A stretch of 64,000 bases of DNA from Phytomonospora endophytica (GTDB taxonomy: Bacteria > Actinomycetota > Actinomycetes > Mycobacteriales > Micromonosporaceae): NCBI RefSeq assembly GCF_014202425.1, contig NZ_JACHGT010000009.1, positions 307,172 to 371,171 of the forward strand, read 5' to 3'. Below, one piece after another: positions 1 to 8,013 of this stretch (positions are counted from its first letter, which is position 1; every line of letters starts with the position of its first letter). The position numbers and the translations under genes are program-made. The notes beneath the pieces are model-generated. The model searched no databases and was not told where the DNA came from. It worked only from the letters and a program-made list of their open reading frames with translations.

Positions 1-1425
1 ACCGGAACCCAGCTCGGTGTCGAGCCCGCCGTCGAGGTCGGCGGCCCAGTCGGCGTCGACCGACGCCAGCGCCTGATAGATCTCGGCGTCGGTCGCGTCC
101 GGCCGGGCCAGCGCCAGGTTGTCGCGCAGGGTCCCCAGGAACACGTGGTGCTCCTGCGTGACCAGCGCGATCCGCCGCCGCAGCTCACCGAGCGGCAGCC
201 CGGTCACGTCCACACCGCCGACCGACACACTCCCGGTACGCGGCCCGTCCACGCCCGCCAGCAGCCTGCCCAGCGTCGACTTGCCCGCACCCGACGGCCC
301 GACCATGGCCAGGCGCTCGCCGGGCCGGATGGTGATGTCGACGCCGTGCAGCACGTCGTGCCCTCCGGCGTAGGCGTAGCGGACGTCGGTCGCGGCGAGC
401 CGGTCGTCCTCGGGGTCGAGGCCGTGCTCGGTGCGGTCGGCGGGCACCTTCCCGACGCCGAGGACGCGGGCGAAGGAGGTGCTGCCGATCTGGAGCTGCT
501 CGGTCCAGGCGAGCAGCCGGTCCAGCGGTTCGATGATCTGGTTGACGTAGAGCGCGCCGGCCGTGACGGCGCCGATGGTGGCGAGGTCGTTGGCGTAGAG
601 CACGCCGCCGACGAGCAGGATCGCGGCGAGCGGCACGAGGTAGGTGAACTCGGTGATCGGGAACCACACCGTGCGCAGCCGCAGCGCGCTCATCCGCACG
701 TCGTGGAAGTCCTTGAGCGTGGCGTATCCGCGCTCGACCCGGCGCTCCTGGAGGCCGAGGGCCTCGATGGTGCGGGCGCCTTCGACGGTGGTGGCCAGGG
801 CCTCGCTGAGGCCGGAGCGGACGCGCCCGTCGCGCAGGTAGATCAGCCGGGCCCGGCGGAGGTACCAGCGGGTGACGAGGAACAGCACGGGCGCGCCGAC
901 CAGCGAGGTCAGCGCGAGGATCGGGCTGAGGGTCACCATGGCGACGAAGGTGAGCAGGAGCGTCACGACGCCGACGAGCATCTCCGGGACGGCGAAGCGG
1001 ATCGAGGAGCCGAGCGCGTCGACGTCCTGCGAGCTGCGGGTCATCAGGTCACCGGTGCCCGCGCGCTCCACCGTGGACAGCGGCAGGGACAGCGAGCGGC
1101 CGATGAAGGACTCGCGCAGTTCGGCCAGCAGCGTCTCGCCGAAACGGAAGGACACGTAGCGGGCGAAGCGGGTGACGACGGCGTTGACCACGACGAACCC
1201 GGCGATGAGCAGCGCGATCCGGTCGATGCCGGCGTTCGTGGTGCCCTTGCGGACGTCGTCGATGAGGTGCCCGAGAAGCCATGGACCGGCCAGCCCGGTG
1301 ACGGCGGCCGACACGTGCAGGGCGATCACCGCGGTCAGCACGCCCGGCCGGGAGCGCAGCAGACGCCAGGCGGCCCGCCGGACCTCGGGCGGATCGGCGA
1401 CCGGCAGGTCGGTGGTGGTGCTCAT
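1..1425 (-). CDS. ABC exporter half-transporter (membrane + ATPase), 3' end beyond window
   Basis: Only the first 475 codons lie in the window; the gene runs off its left edge. It begins MSTTTDLPVADPPEVRRAA, has a membrane domain with several hydrophobic helices (GLAGPWLLGHLIDDV near residue 35-50), then a nucleotide-binding domain with an intact Walker A (GPSGAGKST, about residue 375) and Q-loop (LVTQEHHVFLGTLRDNL). The signature and Walker B lie outside. In actinobacteria this N-terminus belongs to the second subunit of heterodimeric multidrug-type exporters. Its partner is very likely the degenerate-ATPase subunit at 6048-7751, although a MacAB-like gene set now lies between them. The start is ATG at 1425. 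The substrate cannot be predicted. Confidence 0.88.
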   Translation of the reverse strand, partial: MSTTTDLPVADPPEVRRAAWRLLRSRPGVLTAVIALHVSAAVTGLAGPWLLGHLIDDVRKGTTNAGIDRIALLIAGFVVVNAVVTRFARYVSFRFGETLLAELRESFIGRSLSLPLSTVERAGTGDLMTRSSQDVDALGSSIRFAVPEMLVGVVTLLLTFVAMVTLSPILALTSLVGAPVLFLVTRWYLRRARLIYLRDGRVRSGLSEALATTVEGARTIEALGLQERRVERGYATLKDFHDVRMSALRLRTVWFPITEFTYLVPLAAILLVGGVLYANDLATIGAVTAGALYVNQIIEPLDRLLAWTEQLQIGSTSFARVLGVGKVPADRTEHGLDPEDDRLAATDVRYAYAGGHDVLHGVDITIRPGERLAMVGPSGAGKSTLGRLLAGVDGPRTGSVSVGGVDVTGLPLGELRRRIALVTQEHHVFLGTLRDNLALARPDATDAEIYQALASVDADWAADLDGGLDTELGSG

Positions 1426-1698
1426 GGGGTGGGGCTCCTCGGATCTAGGCGCCCGCGACGCTACGCCCGCCCGCCCGCGACGGCCATCGTTTTTCCCACT
1501 ATCGGCCGTACTGTGACCGGCGTCGCGGCGGAGCGGCCCGGGTACCGGGACTCGGTTTCACGAGCCCCGGACTCCGGACCGCCCGAGCCACGCGCGCGAC
1601 CGTCTTCGCGCGCGGCCAGCGATGGCGCCGGTTCCCCACCGGCCCACCGCCGTTCGCGAGGTGGGCGCCCCTCCCCCGAGCGGGCGCCCACCTCCGTC

Positions 1699-2931
1699 CT
1701 AGGCCGTCCGCAGGGCCTCGACCGGATGCAGCCGCGCCGCCGCCAGCGCCGGGTAGATCCCGGCGAGCGTGCCCACGACCAGCCCGAGCAGCGGTCCCCC
1801 GGCCAGCAGCAGCGGATCGAGGATGACCAGCCAGTCCTTGCCGAGGGCGGCCGCCGCGGTCGCGTCGACGCCCAGGATCGTGCCGATCGTCCCGCCGACG
1901 AGGCCGAGGATCCCCGACTCGAAGAGGAACTGGACGGTGATCGCCGACCTCGTCGCGCCGGTCGCCCGGCGCAGGCCGATCTCGGGTTTGCGTTCCAGCA
2001 CGGCCACATAGGTCGTGTTGGAGATCCCGATCGCGGCGATGAGCAGCGAGATCGCCGCCAGCCCCAGGAACAGCGCCTGCGTCTCCGACTGCACGCCCTG
2101 CTGGAAGGTCTCCAGGTCCGGCGGGGTCGTCACCGTCAACCGCGCCGGCGCCTGCGGATGCAGGGCCAGCGCGACCTCCGTGGCGACCTGCTGCGCCGCC
2201 CCCGGCGAGGTCCGCACGATCGCCTCGGCGGCACTGAAACCGCCACCGAGGCAACGCTCGTAGGGGAACACCACGGCACGTGTGAAACGCGTCTCGTTGT
2301 CGGGCGCGGTGAAGATCCCGACCACGAGGTAGGGCTGCCCGCCGATGAACACCATCGGGCCGTCCACCAGGGACTTGATACCGAGCTGCGCGGCCGCCGC
2401 GGTGTCGAGCATGACGACGGGATCGCCGCGCTCGCCGTGCCCGGCGTCGAACCAGCGGCCCTGGTCGAGGGACGCCTGGTAGGCGACCATCGCCTCGGAC
2501 TGCGCGGCCATCGCCGAGAGGTTCACCGTCTTGCCGTAGGCGTTGCGGCCGACGTCGAGGTCCTGCGCCTTGCAGGACAGCCCGGCCTGTTCGACGCCGT
2601 TGAGCGAGCGGACGTTCTCCGACGCCGCGCCGGGCGGGGCCGCGATCCCCTCGGGGTAGCGGGCGGTGACCTGCGTGGCCTTGATCGCGTCGAAGCGGTC
2701 GGAGACCGCCCCGGCGGCCGAGGCCGTGATGCCCAGGGTGCCGATGGCCGTGGCGATGCCGAGGGCGACGCCGGCGATGGTCAGGCTCGACCGCAGCCGC
2801 CGGCCCTTGACCGCCAGCGCGGCCTGGATCAGCGCGTCCCGCGGCGAGGTGCGGACCTTGCGGCCGTTGTTGACGGCACCGAGCCCGGCGAGGTCGTCGT
2901 CCTTCCCTTTACGCCGCCAGGGGAGCCGCAT
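1699..2931 (-). CDS. MacB/FtsX-type ABC transporter permease
   Basis: A 410-residue permease. A basic N-terminus leads into one transmembrane helix near residues 45-70 (SLTIAGVALGIATAIG), followed by a large extracytoplasmic domain to about residue 280 and three C-terminal helices. It closes with YPALAAARLHPVEALR, the usual ending of MacB/FtsX permeases. Motif RKPEIGLRRATGATR, between helices, is the conserved cytoplasmic loop of the family. Its start overlaps the upstream ATPase gene (2909-3577) by 23 bases, so translation is probably coupled. With the ATPase and the adaptor at 3574-4806 it would form a MacAB-like, mechanotransmission-type complex. This type often exports peptides or lipids or senses antibiotics, but the substrate here is unknown. 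Confidence 0.9.
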   Translation of the reverse strand: MRLPWRRKGKDDDLAGLGAVNNGRKVRTSPRDALIQAALAVKGRRLRSSLTIAGVALGIATAIGTLGITASAAGAVSDRFDAIKATQVTARYPEGIAAPPGAASENVRSLNGVEQAGLSCKAQDLDVGRNAYGKTVNLSAMAAQSEAMVAYQASLDQGRWFDAGHGERGDPVVMLDTAAAAQLGIKSLVDGPMVFIGGQPYLVVGIFTAPDNETRFTRAVVFPYERCLGGGFSAAEAIVRTSPGAAQQVATEVALALHPQAPARLTVTTPPDLETFQQGVQSETQALFLGLAAISLLIAAIGISNTTYVAVLERKPEIGLRRATGATRSAITVQFLFESGILGLVGGTIGTILGVDATAAAALGKDWLVILDPLLLAGGPLLGLVVGTLAGIYPALAAARLHPVEALRTA

Positions 2932-3577
2932 GGCCGTCCACCACCTTCACGGTTCGGCCGGCCCGGTCGGCGACCTCGTTCTCGTGGGTCACGACGACGA
3001 CCGCGCGGTCACCGGTCACCAGGTTCTCCAGCAGGTCCAGCACGGCCTGGGTGTTCTCGCTGTCGAGGTTGCCGGTCGGCTCGTCGCACAGCAGGACGCG
3101 CGGCTCGTGCACGATCGCGCGGGCGATCGCGACCCGCTGCCGCTCACCACCGGACAGCGTGTTCGGTCGGGCGTGCAGGCGATGCCCGAGCCCGACCGAG
3201 CGCAGCGCGGCCTCGGCGAGCACGGGCCGTTCCTTGCGCGGCACGCCCAGGTGCGTCAGGGGCAACGCGACGTTGGCCATGCAGTCGAGGTGCGCCACGA
3301 CGTAGGCCGACTGGAACACGAAGCCCAGCGTCGTGGCCCGCAGCGCCGTCCGGGAGCGCTCCTTGAGCTTCCCGGTGTCGACGCCGTTGAGCAGGTAGGT
3401 GCCCGAGGTCGGTTCGTCGAGCAGGCCGAGGACGTTGAGGAGCGTGGACTTCCCCGAGCCCGAGGGCCCGATGATGGCCACCATCTCACCGGCGTCGACG
3501 GTGAAGGTCGCGTCCCGCAGGGCGGCGACCTCGGGCGGGCCGGGGAAGGTCCGGCCCACTTCGTTCAGGGCGATCAT
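2909..3577 (-). CDS. LolD/MacB-type ABC transporter ATP-binding protein
   Basis: A 222-residue cytoplasmic ATPase with all motifs intact: Walker A GPSGSGKST (residues 37-45), Q-loop FVFQSAY, signature LSGGERQRVAIARA, Walker B VLLCDEPTGNLD, and the H-loop histidine in VVVTHE. The DEPTGNLD form and short length are typical of the MacB/LolD/FtsE subfamily, which powers FtsX-like permeases. It overlaps the adaptor gene upstream by four bases (ATGA) and the permease downstream by 23 bases. The three genes are therefore almost certainly one operon making one complex. Confidence 0.93.
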   Translation of the reverse strand: MIALNEVGRTFPGPPEVAALRDATFTVDAGEMVAIIGPSGSGKSTLLNVLGLLDEPTSGTYLLNGVDTGKLKERSRTALRATTLGFVFQSAYVVAHLDCMANVALPLTHLGVPRKERPVLAEAALRSVGLGHRLHARPNTLSGGERQRVAIARAIVHEPRVLLCDEPTGNLDSENTQAVLDLLENLVTGDRAVVVVTHENEVADRAGRTVKVVDGHAAPLAA

Positions 3578-4806
3578 TTCTTGCTCCGCTCGGCGACGAC
3601 GACCTTCGCGCCGACCGCCAGTTCACCTTCCTTCGCGGTCACCGCGGCCAGACCCTCGTGGTTGAGGTGGATCGTCACCGGCACGTCGGTGCGGTTTCCC
3701 GCCGCGTCGACGACGGTCACCACGTCGGTGCCGGCCTTGCGCCACAGGGCGGAGACGGGCACGACGACCGCTTCGGGCGGCGAGTGCTTGAACTCGACGA
3801 CGACCTCCTGGGCGAGGCCGACCTTCGGCTTCTTGGGGAGGTCCTTCGGGTTCACCTTGAAGGTGGCGACGTCGCTGGGGCCGTTGTCCTCACCGTTGCC
3901 CCAGGGGTCGCCGCCCTCGTCGTTCTCCTCGGACTGCTCCTCCTGGCCGGGAGGCGGGCCGATACCGAGGAGGCTGGTGCTCTTGTCCTCAAGCGGTCCG
4001 TCGCCGAAGGTCAGGCGGGCGTCCTCGTCGAGGCTGTCGAGCCCTTTGGTGCCGTCGGCCAGGGGAACGGTGACCTGCCAGGCTCCGCCGACGAGCGTCA
4101 GCAGCGTGTCCTTGGCGGGCAGCCCGACCTGCGCCGAGACCTTCCCGACGGTCGCCGGGAGCGACTTGACGATGAGCAGCTCGGCGGCCGGGACGCTCAC
4201 CAGTTTCGGTCCCGGCGTGGTCTCGCCGTCCTCGCCGACCGTCGCCTCACCGTCCACGGTGGACGGCTGGTAGCCGAGGGCGCTGTAGAGGCGCTTGACG
4301 TCGGCGGTGGTGCGCGCGTCGAAGGTCCCGGTAACCGGCGTCCCGTACAGCGAGGACAGCGCCTGCTGGAGCTGCGAGACGTCACGGCCCTTGTCGCCTT
4401 CCTTGATGTCGCGGAAGGCGGGGAACCTGCCCTGGAGCGCGATCATCGGGCGGCCGGAGATCTCGATCAGCGACTGCCCGTTCTTCACCTCGTCGCCGGA
4501 CTCGCGCGGGAGGAAGGTGACGATCTGCTCGGCCCCTCCCCCACCGTTCTCGGATCCGGTGGCGGGCGCCTTCACCGACAGCGCGACCTCGCGGCCGAGC
4601 TCGCCGGTGAACTTGCGGGAGGCGGCCAGGGGCCCCTCCTGGACGGTCGCGGTGACCGTCGAGGGTTCGGGCGCGTCGGCCTCGGAGGAGACCTGCGCGG
4701 GCGTGCGGGCCTGGGAACCGGCCCAGACCGCGACGCCGGAGGAGACCACGAGCCCCAGGCTCAACAACGCGATGATGACCCGCGAGCGGGTGACGGCGAT
4801 CTTCAC
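3574..4806 (-). CDS. Membrane-fusion/adaptor protein with peptidoglycan-binding domain (MacA/HlyD-like)
   Basis: A 410-residue exported protein with an uncleaved N-terminal anchor (VIIALLSLGLVVSSGVAVWAG, about residues 10-30). Around residues 130-175 it has a peptidoglycan-binding type 1 domain (GDKGRDVSQLQQALSSLYG, then VTGTFDARTTADVKRLYSALGY). The C-terminal half contains beta-rich HlyD/MacA-like segments (VVVPVSALWRKAGTDVVTVVD). An acidic, Gly/Glu-rich linker lies around residues 285-310. This PG-binding plus HlyD arrangement is common in actinobacteria beside MacB-type ABC genes, where it probably bridges the permease to the cell wall. It starts three bases after the lipoprotein gene and overlaps the ATPase gene. 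Confidence 0.88.
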   Translation of the reverse strand: MKIAVTRSRVIIALLSLGLVVSSGVAVWAGSQARTPAQVSSEADAPEPSTVTATVQEGPLAASRKFTGELGREVALSVKAPATGSENGGGGAEQIVTFLPRESGDEVKNGQSLIEISGRPMIALQGRFPAFRDIKEGDKGRDVSQLQQALSSLYGTPVTGTFDARTTADVKRLYSALGYQPSTVDGEATVGEDGETTPGPKLVSVPAAELLIVKSLPATVGKVSAQVGLPAKDTLLTLVGGAWQVTVPLADGTKGLDSLDEDARLTFGDGPLEDKSTSLLGIGPPPGQEEQSEENDEGGDPWGNGEDNGPSDVATFKVNPKDLPKKPKVGLAQEVVVEFKHSPPEAVVVPVSALWRKAGTDVVTVVDAAGNRTDVPVTIHLNHEGLAAVTAKEGELAVGAKVVVAERSKK

Positions 4807-4809
4807 CCG

Positions 4810-5988
4810 CTACTCCTTCAACAGGCCCTGTGCGGTGCCGAGCGCGGCGGTGACGTACTCGTACCAGCCGAACAGCTCGGTCTCGTAGTCGACGAGGTAG
4901 GTGTCGAGCGCGCCCTTCATCAGTTCGGCCTGGCCGGTGGAGTAGCCCGACTCCTGGTCGCACTCGACGTGCGCGACGGCGAGTTTGATCTCCTTCTCCT
5001 TGGCCTCGTCCATCTCCTCGTCGGTCGGCATCTCGAACTCGTCGGGGTCACCGACGTACGTGGTCGCCGAGCCGCCGTCCTCGCTCTCGATCACCTGGGA
5101 GGGGCCGTAGTAGAGCTCGTTGGCCTTCTCGTAGGCGTCGTCGGGGCTTTCGAGGTCGTCGAAGCCGCGGCCGGTCATGCAGCTGGCCCAGGACTCGTTG
5201 AGGGCCTGCATGTCGGGGCCTTCGCGCAGCTCGTCCCAGATCAGGATGGAGAACTTGTCGAGGGCGTAGTACTCCTTCTCGGTGTAGACGCCGATGCCGT
5301 CGGGGAAGACCTGGGTGTTCACCTCGGCCGTGCAGCCCTGGGTGGGGAACTGGCGCGTCGTGCCGTCGGGGAGCGTGACCTTCTCGTGGTTGGGGTACTC
5401 GGGCTCCTCCATCTTCATGTCGTCGGTCTCGCCCTTCTCCTCCATCTCCTTGTAGTACTCCTCCCAGAGCTTCTCCTTGTTCACGCCTTCGAGCGCGATG
5501 TAGTACGCGTCGCGCTCCTCGTCGGTGAGCTTGGTGTAGAAGCTGTCGTCGTACTCTTCCTCGGGCCCGCCGGGCAGGCCGCTGGCGTCACCGCTCGGAT
5601 CGTCGGTGGGCGCCTCGCTCTCGCCTTCGCTCGGTTCGCCGCCCGGCCCGGGACCCCGGGGGTCCATGCCGTAGCCGTTCTTCTGGGCCTCTTCGAGGGT
5701 GGGCGTCATGCCCTGGTTCTCGGTGATGATCTCGTCGGGGTTGAAGACCCACTGCTCGCCGCCGACCATCCCACCGTCGGGGTGCACGGTGAAGCCCTTG
5801 CCCTCCATGCACTGCCTGGTCAGGCGGGCGATGACCTGGTCGAGTTCCGCGTCCGACTTGTTGCCCTCAAGCCACGCTTCCTTGGCGCCGGTCGGCTTTC
5901 CGTCGCCGCCGTCGTCTCCAGAGCACCCGACCAGCGCCAGTGCGCCGATCAAAACGACCGGCAGCAGCCGGTACACACGTGACCTCAT
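4810..5988 (-). CDS. Acidic lipoprotein of the MacAB-like operon
   Basis: Start ATG at 5988 is preferred over an upstream one because CTGGAGGGACC immediately precedes it. The protein (392 residues) has a signal peptide ending in the lipobox LVGC followed by SGDDGG, so it should be a surface lipoprotein. The mature part is very acidic and hydrophilic, rich in Glu, Asp, Lys and Tyr, with a Pro/Gly/Ser/Glu-rich stretch around residues 105-140. It contains spaced cysteines (RQCMEGKGF, QGCTAEVN, ASCMTGRGF, HVECDQ) that could form disulfides. I recognise no enzymatic motif. Its stop lies three bases before the adaptor start, so it is the first gene of the operon and may act as an extracellular accessory or sensor. 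Confidence 0.82.
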   Translation of the reverse strand: MRSRVYRLLPVVLIGALALVGCSGDDGGDGKPTGAKEAWLEGNKSDAELDQVIARLTRQCMEGKGFTVHPDGGMVGGEQWVFNPDEIITENQGMTPTLEEAQKNGYGMDPRGPGPGGEPSEGESEAPTDDPSGDASGLPGGPEEEYDDSFYTKLTDEERDAYYIALEGVNKEKLWEEYYKEMEEKGETDDMKMEEPEYPNHEKVTLPDGTTRQFPTQGCTAEVNTQVFPDGIGVYTEKEYYALDKFSILIWDELREGPDMQALNESWASCMTGRGFDDLESPDDAYEKANELYYGPSQVIESEDGGSATTYVGDPDEFEMPTDEEMDEAKEKEIKLAVAHVECDQESGYSTGQAELMKGALDTYLVDYETELFGWYEYVTAALGTAQGLLKE

Positions 5989-6047
5989 GGTCCCTCCAGT
6001 TGTGTTCAACCCGAAAGATGCGGGCGGAGGGCGGGAGGTTGCCGTCG

Positions 6048-7751
6048 TCAGTCCTCGGATTCCCCGCGCGTCACGGTCGCGCGGTAACGGGGCTCGGTGC
6101 GCAGAAGCTCGTGGTGCGATCCGGTGGCCAGCACCTTTCCGCCGGCCACATAGGCCACTTCGTCGACCTGGGACAGCAGCAGCGGGCTGGTGGTCGCGAT
6201 GATCGTGGTCCGGCCCTCGCGGGCGTCGCGGATCCGATCGGCGATCGCGGCCTCGGTGTGCGCGTCGACGGCCGAGGTCGGCTCGACGAGGACGAGCACC
6301 TCGGGGTCGAAGACCAGGGCGCGGGCCAGTCGCAGGCGCTGCCGCTGCCCTCCGGACAGGGACCGGCCGGCTTCGGCGACTTCGGCGTCGAGCCCACCGG
6401 GCAGGGCCTCGACGACGTCCTCGGCGGCGGCGATCTTCAGCGCCCGCTCGATCTCGGTGTCCTCGGCGCCGCCGCGCACGTCCAGTTCGTCGCGGAGACG
6501 GCCGGCGAACAGGCGGGCCTCGTTGTCGGCGATCAGGATCCGGCGGCGCACCTCGGCGACGTCCATGTCCGAAAGCCGCACGTTCCCGAAGGTCGCGCCG
6601 GAGTCCTCGTAGCGGCCGAGGCGGTCGGCGATGGCGGTGGCGTCGGCCGGCTCGGCCGCGGCGATCGCGTACAGGCGCCCCGCCGGTACGGCCAGCCCGG
6701 AGTCCGGGTCGACCAGCCCACCGCCCGGACTGTCCACCGTGGACCGTCCACTTTCGACGTCGGGCTGGAGCTTGAGGATGTTCACGACGCGGCGGGCCGC
6801 GACGAGCCCGCGGGTGATCTTGTAGGCGGCCTCGGCGAAGGTGCGCAGGGGGATGGTGAGCAGGGCGGCGTAGCCGTAGATGGCGACGACGTCGCCGACG
6901 CTGATGGTCCCGGAGTTCGCCATCCGCGCCGACAGCCAGGTCACCAGGGCGAGGAACAGGCCGGGCAACAGGATCTGGAGCGCCTCGACCCAGGTCTGGA
7001 CGGCGCCGATGCGGAACCCGGCTCGTTTGAGCTGCTGGGAACGCTCACCGTAGCGGCGGTGGAACAGTTCTTCGCCGCCGATGCCGCGCAGTACGCGGAG
7101 TCCCGAGACGATGTCGTTCGCCTGCGCCGACAGCGCGCCCTGCTGTTCGCGGTAGTGCGCTTCGCGGCGTTGGAGGGGCTTGATGAGGGGCCCGACGAGG
7201 AACATCAGGATCGGTACGCCGATGAGCACGACGGCCCCGAGGGGCGGTGAGATGGCGAGCAGGATCGCGACGATCACGACGAGGGTGACGACGGCGCCGG
7301 AGAGCCGCGCGCTGATGTCGAGGGCCATGCCGATGTTGGCGATGTCGGCGGCGCCGATCGAGACGACTTCACCCGTGGACACCTGTTTGGGCAGGGCGGC
7401 ACCGAGTTTCACGGCTCGCCGGGTCACGACCTGGACGGTGCGGATACCGCCGTACATGGACACCTTGACGACGGTCCGGTGCCGCATGATCCCGGCGCCG
7501 GCACCGATCGCGGCGAGCAGCAGGATCCCCCCGGACCACGCCAGCAGCGAGGGCCAGTGCTTGGTGGCGACACCTTGGTCGATGGCCCGCCCGAGCAGCG
7601 CGGGAGACACGGCCATGCACACCATCCACACGATCCCGTAGAACATCCCGGCGAGGACACGCGGCATCTGCCCCCTCAGCAACCACCACAGGTAGCGGGC
7701 CGGTGAGACGGAATCGGGAGTGCCGGGATCGGGCGAAGGCATGGTACGCAC
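6048..7751 (-). CDS. ABC exporter half-transporter with degenerate nucleotide-binding site
   Basis: A 567-residue half-transporter whose six-helix membrane domain begins near SPARYLWWLLRGQMPRVLAG; the ATPase domain begins around residue 335. The signature LSGGQRQRLRLARAL is perfect. Where Walker A should be, the sequence reads AIAAAEPADATAIADRLGRY, with no GxxGxGKS, and Walker B reads VLVLVEPTSAVD, so the usual Asp is Val. This subunit probably cannot hydrolyse ATP at its own site and needs a partner with a normal Walker A. The subunit at 1-1425 fits. Asymmetric pairs of this kind are known among heterodimeric exporters. The start is GTG at 7751 or ATG at 7742. Confidence 0.88.
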   Translation of the reverse strand: MRTMPSPDPGTPDSVSPARYLWWLLRGQMPRVLAGMFYGIVWMVCMAVSPALLGRAIDQGVATKHWPSLLAWSGGILLLAAIGAGAGIMRHRTVVKVSMYGGIRTVQVVTRRAVKLGAALPKQVSTGEVVSIGAADIANIGMALDISARLSGAVVTLVVIVAILLAISPPLGAVVLIGVPILMFLVGPLIKPLQRREAHYREQQGALSAQANDIVSGLRVLRGIGGEELFHRRYGERSQQLKRAGFRIGAVQTWVEALQILLPGLFLALVTWLSARMANSGTISVGDVVAIYGYAALLTIPLRTFAEAAYKITRGLVAARRVVNILKLQPDVESGRSTVDSPGGGLVDPDSGLAVPAGRLYAIAAAEPADATAIADRLGRYEDSGATFGNVRLSDMDVAEVRRRILIADNEARLFAGRLRDELDVRGGAEDTEIERALKIAAAEDVVEALPGGLDAEVAEAGRSLSGGQRQRLRLARALVFDPEVLVLVEPTSAVDAHTEAAIADRIRDAREGRTTIIATTSPLLLSQVDEVAYVAGGKVLATGSHHELLRTEPRYRATVTRGESED

Positions 7752-7830
7752 AGCCGGTGGACGCTACGCCTGGACGAACCAATTGGCGACCCCATATCCC
7801 ACCATCCGAAGCACATGTGGGAGGGGACAC

Positions 7831-8013
7831 ATGGACAAGGTCAAGACAAAGACGAAGGGGAGGACCCAAGCCCCCAGGACCGGGGAGCGAAGCGATCCCG
7901 GGACCGAAAGTCCCGGGTCGGGGACGGAGTCCCCGGTGGGGTTCGGGGCGAAGCCCCCGGCCGGAACCAACCCGACACGACCGGAAAGCCCCGCCCTCTC
8001 ACCGCCCTTCTAA
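7831..8013 (+). CDS. Possible 60-residue Pro/Gly/Ser-rich small protein
   Basis: A short frame starts with ATG at 7831, preceded at good spacing by a strong purine-rich GTGGGAGGGGACAC. The product starts MDKVKTKTKGRTQAPRTG and contains near-repeats (DPGTESP, GSGTESP). It ends in ALSPPF and overlaps the convergent mutase gene by 15 bases. The repetitive part coincides with the hairpin array at 7897-7957, so the coding appearance may come from the hairpins. No known family was recognised. It is listed because of its ribosome-binding site, not because of codon evidence. Confidence 0.25.
   Translation: MDKVKTKTKGRTQAPRTGERSDPGTESPGSGTESPVGFGAKPPAGTNPTRPESPALSPPF
7897..7957. repeat. Array of three tandem GC-rich hairpins
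   Basis: Three consecutive perfect stem-loops: 7897-7917 (stem CCCGGGAC, loop CGAAA), 7920-7934 (stem GGGGAC, loop GGA) and 7945-7957 (stem GGGGC, loop GAA). They lie just beyond the stop codon of the phosphomannomutase gene on its transcript, so they may end or protect the 3' end of that mRNA. There is no U-tract. Confidence 0.7.

Noticed and set aside
145..3366. A 1073-codon plus-strand open frame
   Set aside because: Antisense to three clear ABC transporter genes; the composition (Arg, Gly, Asp, Gln) is the usual shadow of high-GC coding sequence.
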